64,000 nucleotides of DNA from Bacteroidia bacterium (GTDB taxonomy: Bacteria; Bacteroidota; Bacteroidia; NS11-12g; UBA955). The stretch's first letter is position 1; every line of letters starts with the position of its first letter. The position numbers and the translations under genes are program-made. Below are positions 49,540 through 57,521 of the stretch, one piece after another. The notes beneath the pieces are model-generated. The model worked only from the letters and a program-made list of their open reading frames with translations, made no database searches and was not told the origin of the DNA. Where the stretch lies: assembly GCA_023228875.1 (NCBI GenBank), contig JALOAG010000010.1:1-64000 (forward strand), given 5' to 3'.

Positions 49540-50554
49540 ATTCGCAGTTATTGGATGTGGACATATCGGAAAAAGACATGCCGAGATGGTGCATAGACAT
49601 CCTGAGGCTGAATTAGTGGCTCTTTGTGATATCAAAGACAAGGCATTGTTAGGTATTGAGCAATATACTGTACCTTTTTATTCTTCAGCTGATGAGTTAT
49701 TACATAATCATCCTGATATTGATGTAGTGTCTGTATGTACTCCCAATGGACTCCACGCTACTTTTGGATTGAAGGCTCTTGCTGCAAAGAAGAATCTTGT
49801 AATCGAAAAACCAATGGCATTAAGCAAAGCAGATTGCGAAAAGATGATTTTCAAAGCACTGCAAATGTCCAAACAGGTTTTTTGTGTGATGCAAAACAGA
49901 TATTCTCCTCCCTCAGTTTGGATTAAAGACTTGCTTGAAAGAAGGGTGTTAGGCGATATTTATATGGTTCAAATAAATTGTTACTGGAATCGAGACGAAC
50001 GATACTATAAGCCTGATACTTGGAAAGGTGATTTAGAACTTGATGGCGGTACACTATTTACTCAATTTTCTCACTTCATTGACATCATGTATTGGTTGTT
50101 TGGCGATATTACCAACATTAAAGCCAAGTTTAATGATTTTAAACACCAGCAAAATACAGATTTTGAAGATAGTGGGGTTGTCAATTTTGATTTTATTAAC
50201 GGAGGTATGGGTTGTCTCAATTACTCAACCGCAGTATGGGATAAAAATCTTGAATCATCTTTGACCATTGTGGCAGAGAATGGAACTGTGAAGATAGGTG
50301 GACAATACATGAACGAAGTTGAAGTTTGTAATATCAAAGATTATCAGATGCCTGAATTGCCTGAGGCTAATCCTGCGAATGATTATGGAGGATATAAAGG
50401 CTCTGCGAATAATCATAATTTGTTTTATGAAAATGTGATTGATACCTTGAAAGGAAGGAATGTGGTTACAACGAATGCACTCGAAGGATTAAAGGTGGTA
50501 GAAATCATTGAGAGGATTTATGAAAACAATCTATTTTTAAAGAAAAAAGGCTAA
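49514..50554 (+). CDS. Gfo/Idh/MocA-family NAD-dependent sugar dehydrogenase
   Basis: The protein has 346 residues. The Rossmann fold begins with VRFAVIGCGHIGKRHAEM (GxGxxG) and continues with VSVCTPNGLHATFGLKAL and NLVIEKPMALSKADCEKM, the family's EKP motif with the usual Lys. LDGGTLFTQFSHFIDIMYWL carries the Asp/His catalytic pair. Relatives oxidise UDP-N-acetylglucosaminuronate (WlbA/WbpB type) or other sugars; the exact substrate cannot be told. It overlaps the ABC exporter by 26 bases and converges with the following T9SS substrate gene with 20 bases between. The context suggests surface polysaccharide synthesis. Confidence 0.85.
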   Translation: MNIQNQKVRFAVIGCGHIGKRHAEMVHRHPEAELVALCDIKDKALLGIEQYTVPFYSSADELLHNHPDIDVVSVCTPNGLHATFGLKALAAKKNLVIEKPMALSKADCEKMIFKALQMSKQVFCVMQNRYSPPSVWIKDLLERRVLGDIYMVQINCYWNRDERYYKPDTWKGDLELDGGTLFTQFSHFIDIMYWLFGDITNIKAKFNDFKHQQNTDFEDSGVVNFDFINGGMGCLNYSTAVWDKNLESSLTIVAENGTVKIGGQYMNEVEVCNIKDYQMPELPEANPANDYGGYKGSANNHNLFYENVIDTLKGRNVVTTNALEGLKVVEIIERIYENNLFLKKKG

Positions 50555-50574
50555 TTTTCAGAAGAGTTGATTTC

Positions 50575-53239
50575 TTATCTCACAAGTGTGAACGTGCCAG
50601 AGAACGAGTGTTTTTCTCCGTAAATTGTTATGAGTTCAACAATGTAGGTATAGATTCCTATTGCGGATTCCAGGTTTTTGCATTTTCCATCCCAACTGTT
50701 ATTAGTTTTTGTTTCAAAAACCAGTTCGCCCCATCTGTTAAATATTTTTAAGTGGAAGGATGATACACCATGCATAGTTGGGAAAAAGTAATCGTTTATT
50801 CCGTCTCCGTTTGGGGAAAAGGCATCTGGGAAAAAAACTCTGTAGAGTGGTCTAATGAATACAGAACCATCAGCTGTATCTTGGCAGTTATCCTCTGAAA
50901 TTGCGATAAGTCTAACTGAAAAATGTCCTGTGTCTTCATATTTGATTTGTGGCTCAAACTCAAAGAAATTGCCAAAAGGATTTATTGACCAAATCCAATT
51001 AAATGCGCCTGTACTGAGATTATTGAAACGAATGTTTAAATTATCCAAATTAGGTTCTTCTGGTGAAAATGAAAATGCAGCTAAGGGTTTTGGATAAATC
51101 GAAATACTATCTCCGTCAATTTCTGCAACACATCCATTTTGAGTAACAATCTTTATGTTTGAGGTATATGTTCCGACCTGTCCTAACAATTTTGATTGTA
51201 TTGTTTTTGATTCGTTGCCTACAAGAGAATCACCGTTACTCAAGTTAATTCTATATAGGAATTGCCCTATAAGATCATGATCGAGTTTAAATAACACATT
51301 GAGTGGGCTGCACCCGCTATTAGGTGTTATTACTAATTTTGTTTGATTAGGACTCTCATACACCTCAATTTCTTTTTCAAATTTAATACTTATTCCTCTG
51401 TAATATAACAATGTCTTAAGCGCATATTTACCGGGTAATTCGTAGAGATGATATACTGTTGAATCGCCTAGTTTAATATACCCGTCACCAAAATCCCAAA
51501 GGATAGAATCTGCCGAATTTGTAAAAAGTCTTGCTTTCAGTGAATCGGATTGGCAAACATTGTCTGCAATAATTCCACAAGACAGAAAATCAACATTTAC
51601 TGAATCGGATGCTGTACAATGAAGAGAAGAAACAGAAAGAGAATATTTTCCGGATTCGTTCACTTTTAACCATGTGTTTGTACTTTTATCATTCCATCTG
51701 TAGCTGGTGTATTCAGGGTGAAAGGCATCTATCATTAAAGAGCTTCCAGTACAAATAAGGGTGTCATTTCCGAGGTTCAAAGGAGTAATATTAAAAATTT
51801 CTTTCCAGAAGCTTGTCGTGTCAATGCTCCCGTTCATAAAGAGGGTTGCCTTTACCTCAAATGTCCCGTCATTGATATAAACGTGGAACACTGAATCGCT
51901 CATGCTTGTCAAAGTTGCCCCATCTCCAAATGACCAATGTATTGAATCATATTCAGCAAAGGTCATTAAGAAGACAGCAGTGTCATTTACACAAGATGCT
52001 TTACTTTCGATTTTGGGGTAATAGAGGGATGCTAGGACTTTTTCAGGCAAATAACAAGAGTTCTTTTCTGGAAGAAGAATTGCTAAAGATGAATAATTGC
52101 AAGAATCACGAGGTAAATCAGGCTCATTAATCACTGAGATAGCGGAATCATTGTAAAATACCACTCTGCATATATGTATCTCTAGATAAGTAAATTTTCT
52201 TGTTATATGCAAGTCTTAGGTTTGTAATACTATGCATTCCATTGCCAATAACTTTATGACATGCATTGGTAAGTAGCGTGTCATTCACTATAGTTACAGG
52301 ACACTGGTATAAACCAAGGTCGGGATGTGCGTAATAATTTAGAGATAAATAAAAATAATTGTATGATCTTGAAAATTCAATTCCACTAACATGAGGCTGA
52401 TTGTAATATCCTTGGTGAAATGGCACTTTGATTTGTCTTGGGTTGTGAGCAATTCCTGTTTCAATATCAAAATCAAGTAACAAAATACGCCTATCATTCC
52501 ATAAATTACCGAAGTCATCAGTCAATGAGTTGTAAACATCAATGCCATGCACAATCAAATACTTGCCGTCAGGAGATATTTTGCAAGCACGTGCGAGCCT
52601 AATATTTACTATGGAACTATTAATGGTTATTTTGTGAGGGAACTTTAGTGCTTTAGAAATGATAACATCATTGCTATCTATACCATTCTGTGTAAACTTA
52701 TAAGCATAAATGTAAAGAGTCGAATCAAATTGAGATACCCTACTTTCTAAAAGCCATACGAATCTCTTGCTAGGGTGGTTTATGTAATCGCTAAAGGTAA
52801 CCGTGAAGCAACGATTGTCCTCTACAACACCACCTCTTCCGCTATCTATGTCCATATCTATGGCATATTTTGAACTGATGCAATAATGACTTCTGTTGGG
52901 TCTTTTTATTGCAAAAGGAAACATAGAAAGACTATCAATGAGTTCACTCCCTTGCATCAATCGAAAATTCTTGTTCCAAATAGTGCCTTTAGCCGTGTAA
53001 AATTGAAGATTACCATTGGAGTCGGATACACAAGTTGTAATTGGATAGTCATTAAGTCCATAAGTTGAGTTCACTATATTGAGAGTGGGATTGTTGCTTA
53101 CCACGGGATCGGATGCAGTGTCTGGGAAGTAAAATGTATTATTGTCTGCAAAAATCCAATTGCTGAACTCTCTACCAGATTGAGCTGTGGAAGAAAAATG
53201 CAATTGGAGCAACAATATATAAAAGAATATTTTTCTCAT
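50575..53239 (-). pseudogene. T9SS-exported PKD protein broken by one frameshift
   Basis: Two frames join into one protein of about 886 residues. The first frame, from ATG 53239 to TGA 52148, has a signal peptide (MRKIFFYILLLQLHFSSTAQ) and a propeller-like N-terminal region (SDSNGNLQFYTAKGTIWNKN, CKISPDGKYLIVHG). The second frame runs from the shift to 50575 and holds PKD-like repeats (IHWSFGDGATLTSMSDS, ILWDFGDGYIKLGDSTV) and the gliding-motility sorting domain (FFPDAFSPNGDGINDYFFP, FNRWGELVFET, SWDGKCKN, GTFTLVR). The break lies at a run of four T on the coding strand (52155-52158): deleting one gives SGIYNDSAI. The whole would be a surface-exposed T9SS substrate. It may be a true pseudogene or a single-base sequence error. 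Confidence 0.85.
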
Positions 53240-53353
53240 TCGTCAGAATAAAGCGCGTTCATTTATTACTCTCTTTCGCTGTCTAAAACTGTTTGATGCT
53301 AATCATACATAAAATCTAAATTTTATAAATCCATTAACCATAGTTACATCAAC

Positions 53354-53815
53354 TTAAATATATTGACAGCCGGATAAACCACAACACTGTAATACTGTTG
53401 TGAAGGTTGTTGTTTGATTTGCCCAATTAAAAATATTGCCGACCCATGGTTCAATGGGTTGCATCGTTGATGGATCTAAGAGTCTGAATAATGTAGGACA
53501 CTGACATGTCCCATCACAAAATCTCATACATGGTCCAATCCATGGTAATGGATTTGGAATCCCTACATTGGAGTTTTTTAAAACAAAGCCAATATATTCA
53601 TTTGGGTTTGGGTAGCCACTCCCTTGATACCCCCATGCAAAGTGCAAATCACAATCTGTTTGGTTATCTATTTCACAAACCATACCGCATGTTGAGGTGC
53701 AATAATCAATGTCTGTGGGCAAACAGGTTTGTCCTTGAGCATTACTCAATTGATTAAATGCTATTAGCATTACTAAGATTGAAAATAACTTTTTCATTAT
53801 ATTGGTCTTATTCAT
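53354..53815 (-). CDS. Small cysteine-rich secreted protein
   Basis: The frame starts at ATG 53815 or, with a tighter signal peptide, at ATG 53797 (MKKLFSILVMLIAFNQLSNA then Q). The mature part of about 125 residues contains 12 cysteines, including CQC, CC and CxxxC spacings, and is rich in Pro, Trp and Asn. No family is recognised. It is transcribed in the same direction as the T9SS substrate pseudogene 114 bases downstream. It lacks a T9SS sorting domain. A disulfide-rich exported protein is the most that can be said. Confidence 0.7.
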   Translation of the reverse strand: MNKTNIMKKLFSILVMLIAFNQLSNAQGQTCLPTDIDYCTSTCGMVCEIDNQTDCDLHFAWGYQGSGYPNPNEYIGFVLKNSNVGIPNPLPWIGPCMRFCDGTCQCPTLFRLLDPSTMQPIEPWVGNIFNWANQTTTFTTVLQCCGLSGCQYI

Positions 53816-54356
53816 GTTAGATCTTGCTCTGGGGAGTCAATGTTTGTAAGTAGTTTTCCACAAAACCGATTTTTCATATTGGGCAAATTATGGGTTAAAA
53901 AAATAAGAATATATAAATGTAATGATGCTCTAACTTCACTCTTGTAAGTTTTCTCAATAACGTATTAAGTAGTGTTTGTACTGAGTATAGTGTATTTTGA
54001 CTCAACATGAGGACTAAAAGTCTTAAAACTATAAAAGTTGGACAGTTCTAATATATACAAAGCAACCGCCCCTTCTTACTTATATAGTGAAGGTAGGCAA
54101 TCTTTATATGTCCGTTTAATATGGTTTGATAAAAGTCGAGATTTGTCGGATAATTGCAGTGTAATATTAGATGAAATTCTTATCTAAGCCTGCTGAATCT
54201 CTTTAACTATATTCAAAACAACTATGTCAGGTGCTTTGAATGCTATAATTGTCTCAGCCAGACAGGGTAAAGTATAAACCTGTTATCCTAGCACGTTATA
54301 GCCAACAAATAACTTCATTATATAGATGGAACAGATATTAGCTTTAATATTGTAGC
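53816..54356. other. 540-base intergenic region upstream of porX, no gene seen
   Basis: No long frame, tRNA or rRNA is visible. The sequence is AT-rich. The stretch TAGCTTTA near 54338 resembles a -7 box (TAnnTTTG with one mismatch) 11 bases from the porX ATG. An imperfect inverted repeat (ACAGGG ... ACCTGT near 54263-54284) is weak. A promoter for porX or an unrecognised small RNA could lie here. Confidence 0.5.
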
Positions 54357-55907
54357 ATGAATCAAATTACACTTCTCTGGGCGGATGACGAGATAGACAT
54401 GCTAAAACCCCATGTGTTGTTTCTAGAGAAAAAAGGGTACAGGGTTATTACGGTCAATAATGGTGCAGATGCTGTTGAAGCAGTGATTTCACAATCGCCA
54501 AAAGTTGTGTTTCTCGATGAAAATATGCCCGGGATGTCTGGGTTGGAAGCACTTGCTCGTATCAAAGAGTCAAGACCTGAGATTCCGGTTGTTATGATTA
54601 CCAAGTCAGAGGAAGAACAAATTATGGAAGATGCCATTGGGTCTAAGATTGCAGACTACTTAATTAAACCTGTCAATCCCAATCAAATTGTTCTTTCGTT
54701 GAAAAAGTTATTGGACAGCGGAAGAATAATCTCTGAAAAGACAAATCTTGGCTATCAACAAGACTTTAGAAATATTGCTATGGCAATGATGGATGCCAAT
54801 TCTCTCAAGGAATGGAAGGATATTTATAAAAAACTTGTTTATTGGGAATTGGAAATTCAAAAGGCACAAGACCAAAGTATGAGTGAGGTGTTAGAAACCC
54901 AAATGAATGAGGCAAACAGGAATTTTTCTGATTTTATTGAGAAGAATTATTTCAATTTCTTGAAACAAACAGGGGAGGACAGCCCTGTAATGTGTCACAA
55001 TCTCATTAGAAGAAAAGTGGTACCCCATCTCGATGAAAAAGTGCCGGTGTTTTTTATCTTGATTGATAATTTGAGATATGATCAATGGAAGGTGATTGCT
55101 GAAACTATCAAAACATTGTTTAAGGTTGAAAATGAAGGGTTGAGCATGAGCATTTTGCCAACCACAACACAGTATTGCAGGAATAGTATTTTTAGTGGAT
55201 TGCTACCCTCAGAAATAGAAAAGCGTTTTCCTGATAAATGGTTTAATGATGAGGATGAAGGCGGAAGAAACCTCTATGAAGCTGATTTTTTGAAAGATTT
55301 ATTACAACGGTTAAGATTAGATATTAAGCATAGTTATACTAAAGTTACAAATCTTGATAACGGAAAGGCAATGGTCAATAACATTGGAAATATGTTTCAT
55401 AATCAACTCAATGTGATTGTTTATAATTTTATTGACACACTTTCGCACGCCAGAACTGATGTCAGTGTGATGAGAGAGTTGTCTGAAGATGAAGCGGCAT
55501 ATCGTTCGTTAACTGACAGTTGGTTTAAACACTCGCCTCTTTGGGAAGCTATGCAGAAGATGGCAGAAAAGAAAGTAAAGTTGATTATTGCTACTGATCA
55601 TGGTTCTGTGAAGGTGAAAGACCCGGTGAAAATTATTGGAGATAAAAATACAACCACCAATTTGCGCTATAAACAGGGTAAGAATTTGAGCTATAATGTC
55701 AAAGAGGTTTTTGAAATTAAGAAACCCGAATTGGCTTTTCTGCCTAAGGTTCATGTAAGTTCAAGTTTTGTTTTTTGCAAGGGAACAGATTTCTTTGCTT
55801 ATCCCAACAACTATAACCATTATGTGAAATATTATCGAGACACCTTCCAGCATGGGGGAATTAGTCTAGAAGAGATGTTGGTGCCATTGGTTACGTTGAG
55901 CAATTAA
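54357..55907 (+). CDS. porX: PorX: response regulator with PglZ-type phosphatase domain (T9SS control)
   Basis: The protein has 516 residues. The receiver domain (1-120) has acidic pocket D10/D11 (LLWADDEID), phospho-acceptor D54 (VVFLDENMPG), T82 and K104 (DYLIKPVNP). A helical linker leads to the PglZ/alkaline-phosphatase-like domain (residues about 200-515) with metal-site segments FFILIDNLRYDQW, PTTTQYCRNSIFSG and IATDHGSVKVKDP. This exact domain pair is PorX, which with the histidine kinase PorY and the sigma factor SigP controls type IX secretion genes and hydrolyses cyclic oligonucleotides in the species studied. All visible catalytic residues are intact. The kinase is not in this window. 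tsaE follows 6 bases later. Confidence 0.93.
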   Translation: MNQITLLWADDEIDMLKPHVLFLEKKGYRVITVNNGADAVEAVISQSPKVVFLDENMPGMSGLEALARIKESRPEIPVVMITKSEEEQIMEDAIGSKIADYLIKPVNPNQIVLSLKKLLDSGRIISEKTNLGYQQDFRNIAMAMMDANSLKEWKDIYKKLVYWELEIQKAQDQSMSEVLETQMNEANRNFSDFIEKNYFNFLKQTGEDSPVMCHNLIRRKVVPHLDEKVPVFFILIDNLRYDQWKVIAETIKTLFKVENEGLSMSILPTTTQYCRNSIFSGLLPSEIEKRFPDKWFNDEDEGGRNLYEADFLKDLLQRLRLDIKHSYTKVTNLDNGKAMVNNIGNMFHNQLNVIVYNFIDTLSHARTDVSVMRELSEDEAAYRSLTDSWFKHSPLWEAMQKMAEKKVKLIIATDHGSVKVKDPVKIIGDKNTTTNLRYKQGKNLSYNVKEVFEIKKPELAFLPKVHVSSSFVFCKGTDFFAYPNNYNHYVKYYRDTFQHGGISLEEMLVPLVTLSN

Positions 55908-55913
55908 AATTCT

Positions 55914-56336
55914 ATGGTTCATACACTTGAACTACAAAATAATCAGATACAGCAGGTAGTTGAATTAATTTGCAAGACATTGCCAACACGCAATATTGTT
56001 TTGCTGTATGGTGATTTAGGAGTCGGAAAAACAACGCTGGTTAAGGTAATATGCAAATATTTGGGTATTCAAGATAATGCAAGCAGCCCGAGTTTCGGAT
56101 TAGTCAATGAGTATGGCAGTGGCGCCAATAAACTTTATCATATAGATTTATATCGAATCCGTTCAGTTGAAGAGTTTTGGGATATTGGGGGAGTGGAATT
56201 GCTTGAAAGTAACGCTCCTTGTTTTATAGAATGGCCCGAATTGGTGCAGGACTATATTGATGTTCATAGGAAAATCGAAGTATATATTGCTTATGCAGCT
56301 GATGAGAACAAAAGGAGATATTCAATTTATATGTAA
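55914..56336 (+). CDS. tsaE: TsaE, ATPase of tRNA t6A synthesis
   Basis: The protein has 140 residues with the P-loop GDLGVGKTT at residues 33-41, followed by SSPSFGLVNEYG and LYHIDLYRI (switch and Walker B region) and CFIEWPELV near the end. These are the standard TsaE motifs and length. TsaE works with TsaB and TsaD in adding threonylcarbamoyl to A37 of ANN-reading tRNAs. It starts 6 bases after porX, so the two are one transcription unit, a pairing seen in Bacteroidota. Confidence 0.93.
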   Translation: MVHTLELQNNQIQQVVELICKTLPTRNIVLLYGDLGVGKTTLVKVICKYLGIQDNASSPSFGLVNEYGSGANKLYHIDLYRIRSVEEFWDIGGVELLESNAPCFIEWPELVQDYIDVHRKIEVYIAYAADENKRRYSIYM

Positions 56337-56382
56337 TAGAATGAGTATGGTTTAAACCTATTATTTATTATTTATTTATTTT

Positions 56383-56390
56383 TAGTTTTG
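56383..56390 (+). promoter_or_regulatory. Promoter -7 box upstream of the methyltransferase gene
   Basis: TAGTTTTG fully matches TAnnTTTG and lies 25 bases before ATG 56415. The region upstream is almost pure A/T (TTATTTATTATTTATT) and lacks a clear TTG -33 box. Confidence 0.4.
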
Positions 56391-56414
56391 CCCACCCTTG
56401 AACCATAAGAAGAA

Positions 56415-57236
56415 ATGAAAAAAAGAATTCTAAGATTTTTGAAAAGGTTACCCATGTTGAATTTAATAAGAAGAGTTCTTTATGCAACACAGTATCCATT
56501 GAAGCAATTAGGCAAGGTAATCAAATGGGGTTTTACTTCACGAGAGGATACAAATTATACGTATGATCTATCAGATGACAACATGTTGTTTATGGCGCAT
56601 TTTATTGCTGTAGTTACCGGCAAGCAGTACAAAGACGTTCTCACTTTATTTGATGAAATTCAACAAGATAGTTCATTGCGTTCACATGTGCTTGATGAAA
56701 TTAAGAAATCTCCACTTGGAAGGTTTGCAGACAAGGAGGTAAGATTGGCTAGAAGAATTGGCTGGTATGCCTTTGTACGCATTGTAAAACCAAAGGTTGT
56801 AATAGAAACAGGTATAGACAAGGGATTAGGATCTGTAGTGCTCTGTGCCGCACTATTAAAGAACAAAGAAGAAGGGTATATTGGAAAGTATTACGGTCTT
56901 GATATCAATCCTGAAGCCGGTTACTTGCTCAGCGGTAAATACACAGAGGTTGGAGAAGTGCTTTACAATGATTCTATAGAAAGTTTAAAGACTTTTAATG
57001 AGCCTATTGACCTATTTATCAATGATAGCGATCATTCATTGGAATATGAATATAATGAATACAAAACAATTGCCCATCTCTTGACTGATCAATCAATTAT
57101 TCTGGGTGATAATTCTCATTGCTCGGATAAATTAGCTTTGTTTTCTCAAGAGACAAATAGACGATTTCTGTTTTTTAAAGAAGAGCCAATCAATCATTGG
57201 TATGAGGGCGCAGGAATTGGGGTATCGTTCAAATGA
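56415..57236 (+). CDS. SAM-dependent methyltransferase-like protein
   Basis: The protein has 273 residues. A basic helical N-terminus (about 1-60) precedes a class I methyltransferase fold: VVIETGIDKGLGSVVLCAAL (motif I, with Gly-Gly replaced by GIDKGLG), YYGLDINPEAGYLLSG (acidic end of strand 2) and IDLFINDSDHSLEYEYNEY, which matches the 'DxxHxYxxxxxD' segment of the Methyltransf_24 type. The C-terminus ends in GAGIGVSF. Relatives modify sugars, small metabolites or O-antigen. The substrate is unknown. It follows tsaE by 78 bases. Confidence 0.75.
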   Translation: MKKRILRFLKRLPMLNLIRRVLYATQYPLKQLGKVIKWGFTSREDTNYTYDLSDDNMLFMAHFIAVVTGKQYKDVLTLFDEIQQDSSLRSHVLDEIKKSPLGRFADKEVRLARRIGWYAFVRIVKPKVVIETGIDKGLGSVVLCAALLKNKEEGYIGKYYGLDINPEAGYLLSGKYTEVGEVLYNDSIESLKTFNEPIDLFINDSDHSLEYEYNEYKTIAHLLTDQSIILGDNSHCSDKLALFSQETNRRFLFFKEEPINHWYEGAGIGVSFK

Positions 57237-57521
57237 GGATTCATTTGCCCTGTTTTAATCTTTCAATCCTTGTCATAATTGAATTCCCAACCTTAGGTTG
57301 CCATTAGTACCAGGCTTGTGTTGCCGGATCTTGGTTGATATTGGAGTTCTGTTCGCACGTATTTGATTTATATTGGAAGAGTTAAATGCCTAAAATTACA
57401 AACTAAACTTCTGTTGTGGTAGTCTTTAGTGTGAGTTTAATAGTTCGGTGTGAACAAAATAAACGTTCAATTTTGACAAACAATAATAATCCTCTTTTTT
57501 TGTCTCCTTAAATATTACTTA
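57237..57521. other. Intergenic region before the TonB receptor, no gene seen
   Basis: This 285-base region holds no coding frame of note. CAATTTTG near 57470 is a one-mismatch -7 box candidate for the receptor. No regulator binding site, riboswitch or terminator can be identified by eye. Confidence 0.4.

Noticed and set aside
54260..54290. Regulatory hairpin upstream of porX
   Set aside because: The inverted repeat (ACAGGG / ACCTGT) has mismatches and short arms; not better than chance in AT-rich DNA.
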